Shown here: in pieces, positions 11,973 through 26,100 of the stretch
How positions within the stretch are numbered: position 1 is the first letter of the stretch
Layout: every line of letters starts with the position of its first letter
Origin: Purshia tridentata
Taxonomy: Eukaryota > Streptophyta > Magnoliopsida > Rosales > Rosaceae
DNA length: 64,000 nt
Direction: 5' to 3'
Assembly (NCBI GenBank): GCA_003254885.1
Contig: QANT01004327.1
Location: 1-64,000 of the forward strand
The notes under the pieces: model-generated
What the model was told of the DNA's origin: nothing
The model's input: only the letters and a program-made list of their open reading frames with translations
Databases searched by the model: none
Program-made: the position numbers and the translations under genes

Positions 11973-12623
11973 ATTTACTATGGGAATTTTTAAACATACC
12001 CAAAAATTTTCTTTTTTTACCCAACTTCTTAATTTACCCAACCATCACTTTTTTTAAATTAACATTTTCTCATTTTACCCAATTCAAATTACTAACATAC
12101 CCTTCCCCACTCTTGTATTTTCTTTCTTTACCCAACTCAGCCACTCCCTCTCTCTTCCCCCAACACCAACCTCCTATCTCTATCTTCTCTCTGCAGCACC
12201 GACCATCATCTCTCCTCCCTGTAGCATGAACAGCAACCATCTAAAAGGGCAGAGAAAGGGAAGATGGTGATGTGCGCTGTGGGTGCTGCGCATGGTGGTG
12301 GCTGCGCTGTGGGTGCTGCGCATGGTGGTGGCTGCGCTGTGGGTGCTGCGCATGGTGGTGGCTGCGCTGCGGGTGCTGCGCATGGTGGTGGCTGCGCTGC
12401 AAGAGGGCAGAGAAAGGGAAGATGGTGCTTTGGGTAGAAGAGAGAGAGAGAGAGAGAAGAAGGCAGTGCTGGCTGGGAAGAGAAGAGCCGGAGAGGGGAG
12501 AGAGAAGTTGGAGAGGATAACATGGTCATTTCATGAGAGGATAACATGGTCCATTCATGTACAAAATAATGTTGGGTAAAAAAAGAAAATTTTTGGGTAT
12601 GTTTAAAAATTCCCATTTACTAT
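11973..12623. mobile_element. Non-autonomous Mutator-like element (MULE) with perfect ends
   Basis: The 9-bp direct repeat ATTTACTAT (11973-11981 and 12615-12623) flanks an element at 11982-12614. Its 44-bp terminal inverted repeats (11982-12025 and 12571-12614) match at every position and start GGGAATTTTTAAACATACCC. A 9-bp target duplication is typical of Mutator-like elements. The interior is GC-rich, holds a 30-bp minisatellite and encodes no transposase. Perfect ends and an intact target repeat point to a recent insertion. The GC-rich interior may be captured host sequence, as in Pack-MULEs; its origin is not recognisable here. Confidence 0.88.
12271..12400. repeat. 30-bp GC-rich minisatellite inside the MULE
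   Basis: About 4.3 copies of a 30-bp unit (GCTGCGCTGTGGGTGCTGCG plus CATGGTGGTG), almost identical to one another. The array is bracketed by two copies of AGGGCAGAGAAAGGGAAGAT (12246 and 12404). The period is divisible by three, so several frames stay open across it; these are not genes. Confidence 0.9.
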
Positions 12624-15600
12624 ATGGGGACCTTTTTTTTTGGTCAGAGGTCCCGTGAATTGATGCACCTGACCTTGTCTTTGTATTAAATTTATGTGAC
12701 AAATATATCCTTCACTTTTGTGGGAATTACCGGAATAACCTCGGAGGGGCTAAGTATTTGTTTATTTGGATTTTATCATTTTAGGTGGGAAATGAAGACA
12801 TCCTAGTTGGATATGACGGTGCTAATAAAGACCAATCATAGTGCGTGTAGCATGCTTTCTCTAAGTGATACTACAATAAAATGTGCTTTTTACACGAGCT
12901 ATGATTTTCATTTGACTTCATCGGTCAAGCAATAACTCTTAAATTTGGAGTAAAACTTCATACGTGTACACATAAATTTTTTATTTATTTTTTAAATATA
13001 TACACACTCATGCTTATAGAGAAGTTTATTTTAAGAATAAATTTTGTTCATCACTTTTATAAGCTTGCTCGTTTTTTCTCACAAAACAATGTGGAAATTT
13101 TTTATTTATTCAAATATGTTCTTACTTTAAATCTTATTTATTTATGACAGTTAATATTTTATAACATGTATATTCACATATAATTGGATGAACAAATTTG
13201 GTGACTCAAATGTATATATATAATTGCACCTTTAAACATATATATATATATGTGTGTAGAGACAGAAATATATCAAAGCAAACAAAAAAAACCAAAAGCA
13301 GTAAAACAACTAATACCCACCTGTACTTGTGCTTTTTCTTGAATGGAAGGTTGATGTTTCTTGGCCAAACAAAAAAACATATATATATATATGTGTGTGT
13401 GTGTGTAGTATTACCATCTCATTCAACGCATGTCACATGTTATGTTACAATTAATCATTGTTAATGCTTGACCAGGTGTTCGAACACTTGCAGAAGCATT
13501 TCATTTCCTAACGTGATTTTTGTCCCGAAATGAGTTGTCTCTTACTTGCTTAGTTTCAAAACTAAAATATCATTGCTATTAATAGCTTTGATAAAGAAAG
13601 TCTCTCATTTAGTATGTAATCTAATTTTTCTGTAGTTAATATTATAATATCATGAATTTAATTTTTTGGCCTGTGAATCACGAATTAAATGATAATAACG
13701 CTACAAGTTTGAAGGTACGGTTCTTCCAAATTTGCTTGACATGGTTTCTTCCGATCCCTTGATGAGTCTATTTTAAAAGGATCGAGTTCGACTAAATTGG
13801 TCATGAAAGTAAATATCTTTAGTTTTTCCTTGATAATCTTAATCTTCACGATTCACATAGTAATTAGCACTTAAGGAGTTTTAATAATAGAGAGATCCAC
13901 TTTTCCCGTCTTAGACCATCATTTTCATTAATAGTACGTGGCTATTAATATATACCACTGCGTATATATACCTCAACAAATGAACTATATAGGCTACATT
14001 CCATTAAAGCTGTTAAGTGGGTGGGTAATATATTCAACTTTAACCTCATTTTTATTGAATGGTGTCACCTTACAAACATTTTTCTTATATATTATGATAA
14101 AGCCAAGTTCCTTTATAAATTACAAACACTTTTTATTATTATTATTTCTTTATAATTAACTATCATTCATATAATTTGAACTCAGTAAAAGAAAATTTGT
14201 GTGTCATCCCACTAAACTAAATAGCTAGTCATTGCCAATTTGAATTAGAGGCTACATACAAACTTCACCAAATTTTGTTAATACTTGTAATACTTACTCA
14301 ATACGTATACTATTCAATTAACTTACATGCACTAATTATATAATTATTAACTTTAATAAATTCAACATAAATTTCAAAACCAAATGGTTAAGTTCTCCCC
14401 TAGGTCGTTGATGATGTTTTAAAAGATCGATGATCTGTTCAGCACTTACAAACCGCAAGGTTTTTGCTCTGTTAATTTCATTTTGTTGTTTGTGCCATGG
14501 CACCCCGACATTACCGAAAAGATGGTTATTGTTATAAATAAACTGAAATTAATTATAAATGAGAAAAAATAGAGAAAATGTAGGAAGTAATCGAAAGAAA
14601 AGGAAATGAGAAAAATAATAGGGAAAAGATATTGTCCCTTATTATATGCCATATATAATTCTGTATATATGGCAAATTAAGTTAAAATACACATCATTTT
14701 TTTATTTTTTTTATTTTGTGATTATACACATCACCATTAATTTTTAAAATAAAATTAATATTATATTTATTGAAAGACCATCTTATCCAACCCAAATCTA
14801 ATGGTTTTAATTTATCCTTAATTTTTTATCTTCTCCATATTGCAACTCATGTTTAGATTACACAAAATCCTGAACAACAATTCTTCTCTCATGGATTGTT
14901 GTTATCCTGCACATTTGAATCTTCTCTCAAAGAATCTAACAAATTCTGCACTTGGGTTATCTTCGATCTCTCATAGATATTCTCTCCTCCCTAAACCAAA
15001 TAATTGGATTGAGTGTTTTTTTCCTCTTAATATGAACATGAATTTGTGTCGGCCTTTTAAGGCAAAATGATACTGCAGGCGACATAACAAGTAAAAAAAA
15101 ATCTAAATAAAAATAATACGGGAACTAGAAGTAGCAATTGGGAAGCAAGAGAAACGGATTAATCATCTTCAATAAAGTGGCTTCGATCCAACTGGAAAAC
15201 TTCTACTTGGTGTTTGAAGGAGTTATTTTGATGGCAATTTCAGATATTGGTACCTCATCCCTCACAAGTTATTTCAATCAAATGCTGAACTTGGCTTCAT
15301 TTTATGTAATAGGACTGAGACACAAAAACTTAACAAAATAGATTATTGCACAACATGATGACCCATGGGCAGCTTTCGCATGATTGTTAGGAATAGTATA
15401 TATAGCCTCACATGCACACGTCGGAAACTGAAGGAAAATAGCTTTCTAATATGCTCATTCAGACCTCTAGAAAACCAGGAGGCAGTGAATGTAGAGGTTT
15501 GAAAATCATAGATGACATGGAATGATGTGTATTATTTAATTTTGCCACATAGGATTGGGGTTCTAAAATTGGAGGAAATTTTTTTTGAAGAACATGAACA

Positions 15601-16386
15601 TAAGTTTAGAAATTTTTTAATTTTGTCGTGAAATAATTTAAATATTTTTCTTTTTGTAATTTAATTAATATTTTGTAGGATTTAAAAAAAATTATATTAC
15701 TCTTTTTAAAAACTCATGTGACAAATATATTGTTGGATATATTAAATAATCTGATTGACATACAAATTCTATGTTATTAGAGCACAACAGGACACCAATA
15801 ATTAGGGCATCCTAGCATATATAGCCCAAAATTATAATATACGTTGTGCCAACACAATACGCATACATGCATTATTGTTAGAAGTACACAATTAATGAAC
15901 TTCTTGTATAATTAATCAATAGTTGAATTTTACTTTTGTCATACGTCAACAAGTATATGCCCATAATGGGGACTGACATGAGTATTTGCCTACCCAACAT
16001 TAGCCTTTTAGCAAATTCCATCTTTGGTGAACCCATTTCTGACCCCATTAAGAAAGTTAATCCACTATTATTTATTATTGTGGCAAAAAAGTACCAACTT
16101 GTATTAATTTATTTTGGGAAAATCCAAAATAGGGTAGACCTTGCCAACCCTATCTCTTTGTGGAAAGCTCCCAATATGTAAGCAAATATGGAGCTTTCCA
16201 TGCAAACATATATATAATAGTATCCCTTTCTTGTTTAAAGAAAGCTCAGTCAGTCTTAGAAAGAAACTATACACCCATAAATAATAAACACCGCGCGCAA
16301 TAACCAAATAGTCAAATAAAATGAAAGGCCTGACAGCCTTAGCCTCATGTCAGTTTAGCATCTCTCTCCTGGAGGGGACACAACGG
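12624..16386. other. Gene-free intergenic DNA upstream of the MADS gene
   Basis: AT-rich with TA/TG microsatellites (about 13236-13258 and 13378-13406). The open frames are short and resemble nothing I know. The stretch near 16100-16200 contains a short imperfect hairpin (GGAAAGCTCC and GGAGCTTTCC). No coding gene is supported. Confidence 0.5.
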
Positions 16387-16643
16387 TAATTTCAGTAAAC
16401 CTGAGAGGACAATTCTGTCTGCCACCTTTTTTTTCTTTCTAATTTGAAAAATGTGAAATTCCCAAAAATAGGAACTACGGTGTACGTATTCGTAGGCCCA
16501 CGTGTCGGTGATCTATAATTTCAGTAAACCTGAGAGGACAATTCTGTCTGCCACCTTTTTTTTTTTCTAATTTGAAAAATGTGAAATTCCCAAAAATAGG
16601 AACTACGGCGTACGTATTCGTAGGCCCACGTGTCGGTGATCTA
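16387..16643 (+). repeat. 129-bp tandem duplication carrying G-boxes, MADS gene promoter
   Basis: Two nearly identical units (16387-16515 and 16516-16643) start TAATTTCAGTAAACCTGAGA and end GGCCCACGTGTCGGTGATCT. They differ by length variation in a T-run and one C/T change. Each carries the G-box core CACGTG with ABRE-like context (CCACGTGTC), and a third CCACGTGTC stands at about 16703. The block ends about 140 bases before the TATA box of the MADS gene, so it lies in its proximal promoter. Confidence 0.85.
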
Positions 16644-16785
16644 TACGAGGGGCGGCTCGCTTCTCAAACCTAATTAACAATTCGACGTCGGAGCACCCGA
16701 TTGGTCCACGTGTCAAAAACCACGAAACCACAGGCGGTTTTGTACGCGAAAAGATAGCGGTTTCGCTGCGCTCAGGTATACTTTC

Positions 16786-16795
16786 CTTATATAGC
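16786..16795 (+). promoter_or_regulatory. TATA box of the MADS-box gene
   Basis: CTTATATAGC, with a likely transcription start about 30 bases on (near 16820) and the first 5' UTR exon ending at 16891. Confidence 0.6.
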
Positions 16796-16891
16796 TTTCT
16801 GCCGATGTGAATCATCAGTACAGCCAAAGCTATTTTGGTGAAACCTCGGTTTGTCTCCATTACTTAAAAGCTTTCAAGTTTCAAGTACCAA

Positions 16892-17128
16892 GTAAGTTTA
16901 ATTTCTATTTCTATTTTTTCACGGAAATGTTAATTTTAGTTTCTTCCAGATTCTCTCTCTCTGTCTTGGAAAATTTGTTTTTCTAATCCATCATTTTGTT
17001 CCTTCCTTGTATATATATATCCGATCTTGAACTGATCGGAAAAGAAAAATGAGAGAGTTGGCTAGCTTGCTTATATATTTTGTTGGAGTTGAATTAATTT
17101 AATTCTGATAAATTTTTTTTTTTTGTAG
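16892..17128 (+). other. Predicted 5' UTR intron of the MADS-box gene
   Basis: A strong donor (CAA|GTAAGT) at 16892 and a polypyrimidine-rich acceptor (TTTTGTAG) ending at 17128 frame a 237-bp intron. It lies 33 bases before the ATG at 17162. Inferred from sequence signals only. Confidence 0.6.
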
Positions 17129-17161
17129 CTAATTCAAAAGGAAACCTAGATTTACAAGGTG

Positions 17162-20100
17162 ATGGGAAGGGGTAAGATTGTGATAAGGAGGATTGACAAT
17201 TCGACGAGTAGGCAGGTGACGTTTTCGAAGCGGAGGAACGGGCTGCTGAAGAAGGCCAAGGAGCTGGCGATCCTCTGCGACGCGGAGGTCGGAGTCATGA
17301 TCTTCTCCAGCACCGGCAAGCTCTATGATTTTGCAAGCACCAGGTCAGACCTTTATCCCCTAACATCTTTAATTAATTAATTTACTTTGTATTTATAGTC
17401 CTTAATCATATTCATATGGCATTCATTCTAATTAGCTTCAGAGTTGGGATCCATGTGTATATACGTGGAATGTTGGTTTTTGTTGTTAAATTCAGTAAGA
17501 AATTAGTGTTGTTTTTCAAGGAATGAAGTTAGGGGATGCATGGCTAGTTGTTGTACAGCATTATTCACAAGATGTTGTATGGAGCTAGTACGTAAGTACG
17601 TGTACATAAATTAGCATACAATTATAAGGACCAATTAGTACGGCTAATTCTTGTTAATGAACTAAGTAGAGTCTTCCATATTATTTTTAATTTCTTGTTA
17701 ATTTCAAATTCATACAAGAAGATCAAGATTATCAACTTTGGCTTTGCATTTATGCTAATGAGATCAACCTAATGTAAAACTAATAAACATCTCATATATA
17801 TGATCGATCATTTTTGTAGTGTAATTATATATATTTCTCCTCATGTATTCAGAATAAGGTAAACAATTCAAAATCCTAGATATGACGTACTTCTAATATA
17901 TGAATAAGTAGATAGTTGAACTCCAAATAATTGAATAAGACTAGGGAAAAGAGATTGTTATCCCAGGTCTCGTGTAACGTACTGCTTATATTATCCCCTG
18001 TCAAAACTTAACTTCTCGATCACTAACCATATATGTTTTTCACTAGATTGACTATACATTAATTATACACATATACAACTAAATTTGTTTTTCTTTTGTG
18101 TTCAAAGAAAGCTTAGGATTAGATGCAAGTGTTATATCACCAAAATATATTGTAAACCCCAAAATTATTGATAATTTTGCTAAGGTGTGTGACCGTGTTT
18201 CATGTACTAATTAACACCATGTATACAAATGTTATTGAATATCCGCAAACTAAAGAGCTCGGCTTTATAAGAGATGCTTTTTTTTATTTTTTTTATTTAT
18301 GGACATAATTAAGAAATGTTTATAAATCACGCACTGTGCATATCAAATTTTAAGAAATATTTGTAATATTAGCAATTATAGTTTTATCACATCAACATAC
18401 ACATTTTCTAGTTCTATAATGCTTAGCCCTAACCCACCAAATCAGTTCAAAAAAATGTCCCATCTCTTTCTGAAAGATTCAACCTTTGATTTTGAATTAA
18501 TTAGAATTACTCATTTAATACTACCGAATTCAGTGAGAGAGAAATAAGACCTTGGCATTATAACAATACTTATTCTCCCCTAAACGTATATACTTACATG
18601 CAAGAGTTTAGCGCGCGCTTAAATAATTTAGGTAGAAATTAGTGATTAAAGCTTAGAATCGTAAACGATTTGGATAAATATATTAAATAGAATTTCAAAA
18701 CACCAATGGGACCATGTAGATCAAGTTTCGAGGCATGCAGTACTTTCAAACTCACAACTCTTAAAAAAAGTTGCTATTTTAATTGAGGGTACGTTCATAT
18801 ATACCATAATCGTTTTCTCAAAAAAAAATTTCTTGATTGTTATTTTTTGCTTCTTAAACATTAATTGGAACATGCGATATTTTCATATTAAGATTGGGAT
18901 CCCAACTCCCACAAAGATTAGTTAATTTGTCAAGGGACTGCTCTTTGTCAAAGCTAAATAGCTAGCTTTCTCTTCTTTTTTCGTTTTTTATAATCTAAAG
19001 TATACGTTTAAGTAGAGTAAGTATTAAAAAATCCTGATTTTGTGAGAGTTCCTATGTTTTAGACAAGTTTAAAGTTTAAACCATATAGAATAATGGTCTA
19101 AAGTTTAAGATAAAGTACTATTTCTCTACTATAACAATGATCTAAGTTTGACCAAAATATAAAACAATTTAATTATCCCAATATAGACAACTTTTTTCTT
19201 TGCCGATCGACCAACAATACTCAACTTATGTATGATATATACTCTCACCATGAAACTATTACATAATACATGATATTGGTTGCACAGCCTTTTAATATAC
19301 TAAATTGCATAAACGTAAAGAAAAAGTTATGGCCAGCCCGGCCCAAGAGATCGGGCTTAGGTCTAGTCAACTCAAACTGCCTGATACTTTTCAGGGTAGT
19401 TGAGTTTGGCCTAGATGCATAGGTGGTTGGGCCGTTTGGCATTGGCCGGTCCAGCCCGTTAACAATATGCAGTGTTCCTTATGACCTTTTGGGGACTGCT
19501 AGAGGTGATGGAGGTGGTGGAGATAGAAGGTGGAATTAGGGATTTAGTGTTTGTTCTGTGTGAGTCAAGGTTTTGGGAATTTGGGGGTTAATGGTGGCAA
19601 TGGATGTCGCTAGTGGTGGAGGTGGTGGAGCTCGAAATGTGTTGGAGATCAGGGTGGTGTATTGGGGATTTAGGGTTTGGTATGAGTTAGGATTTCAAGA
19701 ATTTGGGGTTGGTGGGAATGGATGATTTGCCGGTGATGGGGTGGGGTTCGTGGTGGTGGAGATCGACGGTAGTGGAGGAGGTTGAGGAAGATGATGGTTA
19801 AGATCGGGGATTAGGGTTAGTTATTTGGTTTGTTAGGGTTTCGAGAATTTGGTGATAGGTAGAGGTGATGGAGGTTGTGGGGTTGGAGGTCGATGGTGGT
19901 ATAGGTTATGGAGGTGGTGGTGCCTAGTTGGTTGAGGAGATGATTGGGGTTGGTGGTGGTGATAGGGTTTGAGAGGATATGAGAGACTGAGTGAAAGAGA
20001 ATGATAAAGTGAGTGAGAGTGACTAAGTGAGAGTGAGAGATTGAAAAATAAAATAAAATTAAAGCCTGATTGCCAAAATGCCCAAACAGGCCAAACTGAT

Positions 20101-23100
20101 GGTAAAAGAAGCCTAATCGCTTATTTGTGGCTCTATTGGGCTAGTCGGTTTAGTTTCGGTCGGTGAAGGCCCAAAATCAATACCAGCCCAATTATAAACA
20201 ACTTAACAGGAGTCGTGGAGAAGGTGAATGAAGATGGTAGAGATAGGGGGTTAGAGTTAGTTTGGTTTGTTGGGTTTTTAAGAATTTGGTGGTAGTAGAG
20301 GTGAGGAGGTCGTGGGGGATGAGGGATTGATATAAGCAATTACTGATTTTTAAGATATGGAAGTGTCTTCATTTCTATGGTTAATTTATGTGTGTCTGTA
20401 GTAATACTATAAGCTTGTCATACTATATTCTAAAAGCGATTTTTTAAAAAAAATTTCGGAGAGAAAGAATTCAAAATTAAGATTTCTTTAATGTTGTGGA
20501 GAGAGAAGAAAATGTCATTAGAAATAACAAGTTATGAAAAAAACTAGCTGATTAGTGGTACTGCCTACCCGCCCTTTATAATCCTTAATCCAACCCATTC
20601 TTATTTGAGGTGGAATTTATATACATGAAATTCTCCCTAATTTGAACACTCAAGGGTTTTTTTGGAGGTAGAATTTGAAGACATAATTTGTGTTTATACG
20701 GGACTTTAAAATACCAAGTTTACAATGACCTCATTTGGCAACTTTAAAAACAGAATTTTTGAAGTTCCATGAAATTTTAAAACAAAACTTTTAATACCAA
20801 AAGTTCTGGATCCAAACTACGCCTATTTAGGCCTTTTTTTGAAATCCCGTGTAGTGAGATCAACGTGAACCCAATGTTGGTGGTTTGCTTATTGTCTTTG
20901 TCGTCATCATCTAGGGTCTTGGAACAACACCAAGGCTTGGATCGTCCATGTCGTAGCCGAAGTCACAATTGCGGTGGCAATTGGCCCCCAAGCCTACCTA
21001 GGTCCGTTCACGAAGTTCCGAAGCTGAGCCATAGTCAAATTCCGTCTGAATAGGCTGTTAAACAAAGAACTTTCAAATCCTAGGACTCTAAATACCTTCA
21101 CTTTAAAATCAATAATGTTGTTCTTATCAAATTTTTATACCATGTTTGTTATACTATCTTACGTGTCATTATTAAACTGGCAGAGTATTTCTTTATTTTT
21201 AGGGTTTTTATTTTTATTTGTTTAGTATTCAATGTATAAATGCCATGTAGATTGCCATATAAGATAGTATAAGATTATAGTATAAAAATATAGTAAGTGT
21301 AGTATTGTTACTTTAAAATCCTTTCATTTTGAAATGTCATGGTACTTTGAATTACCTCATCCAAATGCAACCTTAAGATCCTTTTCATGGTTATATCTTC
21401 CCTATCTAATATCATTAATTTGAAAACATTTGTTTAACTATCGTATTAATGTTATTGTCAAATGTAATTGAGTTTGTTAACACATATATGAGTAACATTT
21501 ACAGTAGGGGGTTGATTGGTATCCACATATGTCAAACGATTAGCAACTTAAAACTAAAATCCGTGTGAAATAATTTATTCTGTGTTGGGTCGTTTGAGAT
21601 CTTTTAAGACATCTGATTTCAACTTGTATGAAAATGATCCAATTAAGAATTTTGAATCTCTTTTATCTTTTAAAGCAAAAAATTTTTCTTTTAAACTTTT
21701 TAGATAAATCTTAATTATGTATTTATTATTTTATAATAGAGAATAAAAAAAATATTTGTACTTTTTTGTGCAACTGGAATTATATAAACCAATAATTTCT
21801 ATTATACGATTAAAATTGAGACAAGAAAAAATTAGAAAAGTAGAGAATTCAAATCTTTTGCACAAAGCATTATATTTCCAAGTTTCCAACCTATGCTCTA
21901 CACTCAGTTTTGAGAGATGGCATCATTGTTCGAAAATATGAAGTAGTTTTTCATCCTTTCCTTTTTTCACCTCTTTTTACCTTTTCTTTTTGCAACAAGT
22001 AGATTTCGAATGTTATTGATGAGAATTGGTCACCAAGCAGCAAAATGTAATCTAAATTGAAAAAAAACAAGAAAACAACAAATTTCTTAAATAAGATGGT
22101 ATCATAACTACCATCACTCATTTAATTGATACACCACCACGTGATATAACCAATTTAAAATGTTATGATATGAGTGAATGTTAACCAAATTATACCATAC
22201 TAATATAAATATACCATCTAATAATACTCTTATACATTAAATTGATTACGCTCAATAATTTTTCCACTTAATGTGCATATTAATTGAATAAAAAATAATG
22301 AATCAATAAGTTACTAAATAATTCTAACATTTATAAAATCAGTCCAATGTAGGTTTTTTTTTAAAAAAAAGAAAGAATCCTCATTAAAATTAAGCTATAT
22401 GGCCCATATTTACATCATCAGTAAAGTATCAATCGTGTCTTTTCACACTATTAGAAGGATTCCAAGTTCAAATCATTTTCTCTCAAATAAAAAAACCAAA
22501 CAAACGAAAAGAGTTCAAACCTAATTTTCAACCAAAAAAAACAAAAGAAGAAGGAAGGTACTAGTCAAAGTTTTTCTCTACAATAAATCAAAGAATAACC
22601 CTAGAAAAGTCCTCTCTAAGAATAAGAAAAGGACCAGACAAATCCAAACAAAAACCTGCCCCTCAACCAAGAGAGGGACTCCACAAGTTAAGTAAACTTA
22701 AATCACTAGTATGTAGTGACCTAGAGATCACAAGCTTTAAATCTCCAATTTGTGATCTTCGATCTTATTTTGCGGTCATAATTTTGTGATATAATTAGAT
22801 GCACTTTGTAAATCTGTATGTTTTTTGTTGATCTAATTCTGTTTTTTTATTTTGTTATTTTTGAATATGTCTGTGCTTCTGTTTTAGTGAACTATTTCAT
22901 ATTCTTTTTTAGTTATAGTTTCAATTTCAGTGATCTATTTTTTACAAAAGTCTATTAACTTTAAAAAAAAAAATCTACAAAAATCTTTGTAAATCGAATA
23001 TACACTACACCCACTAGATTATAATAGCTCATGTTCAACTCCATACCAAGAGAAAATAATTATAACTATTGTTCACTATTTCACCTTTTTAATAGTTTTT

Positions 23101-26100
23101 CTTGTATAAATATGTTTTGTCACACATACAAGTGTATGAAATCCATCCATTCAATTTTATTGGTTTCAATGACTTTGAATTAGTTTAGATCTCTAAGTTA
23201 AACCGACATATCGAATTGTTGGTGAACTTTCTCGTAAACATCCAATGAAATCAAATCCAATCCATATAGTTGGGTTCATACTTCTTCAGTTTTTTTTTTT
23301 AAATTTTTATTATTATTATTATTATTTTTATTATAAGGGAGGGAAAGGGATCAAACAAAAGTTTGCAGGGATAATTTTTGTCTTCATGATAAAATTTTAC
23401 TTGCTACATTATACACCAAAATATTTTTTGTTACCCTTACAATCTTCATTTCACATATAATTTGTTAAAATGTGTGATTATATTTGATTTGATGATTATG
23501 TTTGTATTTTTATTTTTCCTTATTAAGAAACCGGATCATACAATCACTTGAATTCAATGTCAATTTAATTGGATCCTTATCTCAAATTAGACTGGATTGT
23601 AAAATCCACAATCTAATCTATATTGAATTGGGTACAAATTTTTCAAAAACTTGACTGTTTCGAATCAACACACACCCCTAACAAGATCTTAAACATGAAA
23701 AAAAAAGAACCAATCCGCTCTAACACAGAGCATGTGCATAAGGCTTGGTGTCTACAAAGAAACATTAGTAAGCATGAAGTCAATACAGAGCTTGATTGAT
23801 TTAGATAAAATCAACTTAAGACTCCTCAATACATATATATCCCGTCCAAAGTTGTAGTGTAAAAGAATCTTGCGACAATCAAGTTTTACTATTAAATACC
23901 CTATAAAAAATTTAGAGATAGTTATCAACTAGCTAATAGTTTAATAGTATTTCTAGGGAAAAAAAAGAGATGGTCAAGTAGTCACTTAACTAACAAGAAA
24001 TTATTAAAAGGTAACTTTTGTATACGCTGGATATCAAAGTATAAGTACAAAACTCCAGGGAATTTTTCAACTCGTTTTCCACTAGAGTTTTACAGATGTT
24101 ATTCATTGTATAAATTCTTTGCTAGTCTATAAAAGTGGTTAGAAACTTGTGAAGTCGACAAGAATCTACATTAAAAACAAAAAACTCTGTAAGAATTTGT
24201 AAAAACCCTGAAATGACTATCATCTTCCAAGTTCCCTCTCTATTTCTATGTTGTACTTTGCATTGGAAGTTCACTCCCTCTTGGAGGATTAGGTACAGCT
24301 ATACTGTTTGAAAATGAACCTAAGAGCACTCTAATGGAAAATGGAGAGTAATAATGACCATTGAGTCACAACCAAGCCTTGATGTTGAGAATAGATTGTG
24401 AGATTTAAATTCCCTTGTTGCACGCAAACTAGGTAGCGATGTAACTGCAATCTGCATTTATCTTACAAGGGGTGAATGGAGGTTTGTTTAGTAGTGCTTT
24501 TAGAAGGCATAAAAATGATTTCATATTTAGTCCAAAACGTTTTTGATAGAATTGGCATGAATAGCTTATAGGAGCATTTTTTAAAGCTTTTACAATAGAA
24601 CTACCACAAAACACACTTCCAATTTTCATCTTTAATTGGCCCTACTCTTTGCCCCTTTTAAATTATGCTTCCCCTATACTCCTGTTTTTGACCCTTTATC
24701 CCATCCTGAGTTTAGTGTTTTTATTATAAGTTCCCATCTCAATTTGTAATTCCCTTTGTTGATGCATCTTTAGTCCCTTATTTATTATACCTCTTCATCC
24801 CAACCTTCATTTAATGCATTTTCCATTTAATCCTTCATCCTAAAGTTGTTTCCAGGCCTAAATATCATATGCCTTCTTGCTCATTGTCCTCTTTTGATAA
24901 TGTCTTCTCCAGTTCCAACAAATCCTATGTTCAGTCAATTCTCAAATTACTGAAACACAACAAGACCCTACTCCTATGTCCAGCCAAGAAACTAATCCTA
25001 AACCCTATACTAAAATTGAACTACTCTTGCAACCAGTGACATCTTGACCCAATTTTAATCGTATTGACTACCTCGTAGCTCCGTCTTTAAACTTGATGCT
25101 TTTGAATCCCTAAGTAGCCCCATACACAGATGTCAACGTTAAGCATATTATTGCCCTGTCTGAGTTCTGATTCTCATATTAAGGTTAACTCCTCAAATAT
25201 CATTAAGAATATTTTGATCAATCACTATTTAGTCTCAAGGCAAATGTGTTTCTATAACACACACACACACACAACACACATATATATACAAGTATCTTAA
25301 TAGAATAGGACTTTCCAAGTAACTTGACTTGTTATATACTAGAGCTGATATGCCTAAAAGAAATTTGTCCATTTAAATTGAGACAGCAGCTTTGCTATCA
25401 CAGGGAACCAAAGGACCAGTGTAATTTGGAACCCTAATTAATGTTTTATAGAATGAAAGTTAAACATGTCGTTGGCATAAAAGAAGCTTTGAATTTTAAC
25501 CTGATAAACTCCCCTGCTGCTATCTATGTAGGCACTACAGGATGTAGAAAAGCGATACACTTGAAAACTGATGAGCTCGTATGGAACCAATATAGTTTCT
25601 GCATAAACTTTTAACAGCAGCAAGTGCAAACAAAAATATGGGCAGAATATTCCACTCTCCGTTATTCCAACAGTGCTAGTATAAACGACATTTTCCTATT
25701 GCATATAGCCATAAACTCCATATTCAGCATCAAAATCCAAGCCTTAAATGCTTTATGAACTATCATTGCCACTATTATCATATCCTAACCCCATCAAGAA
25801 TAGTTTCACTTCAGCTGTCAGAATCTAGTCCTCATAATATACTAACAGTCATATCGAGGATCTATTCCTAACCGAGGAAAATGCACAAATAGTTCCATAG
25901 ATATACCAAAGATATAATGATTCGATCCTACAGAAGGTAGAGCACACTATAGCAGCAACCTTTGCACTGTAGTAAGTTAACAATAATAATAATTGTGGAT
26001 TAACAGACATTGGTCAACTTTTTTCTTTTTCTTTCCAAAATTGGTTAACTAGAACAGAGTTCAGAAAATAAGAAGCTCTTGTAAATATGACTACAGACCG

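Noticed and set aside
12206-12616. Long proline/alanine- or Cys/Trp-rich open frames on both strands
   Set aside because: They arise from the 30-bp minisatellite, whose period is a multiple of three, inside a transposon.
16603-16860. 85-residue minus-strand frame in the MADS promoter
   Set aside because: Lies in the duplicated G-box region and opposite the MADS leader; no similarity to known proteins.
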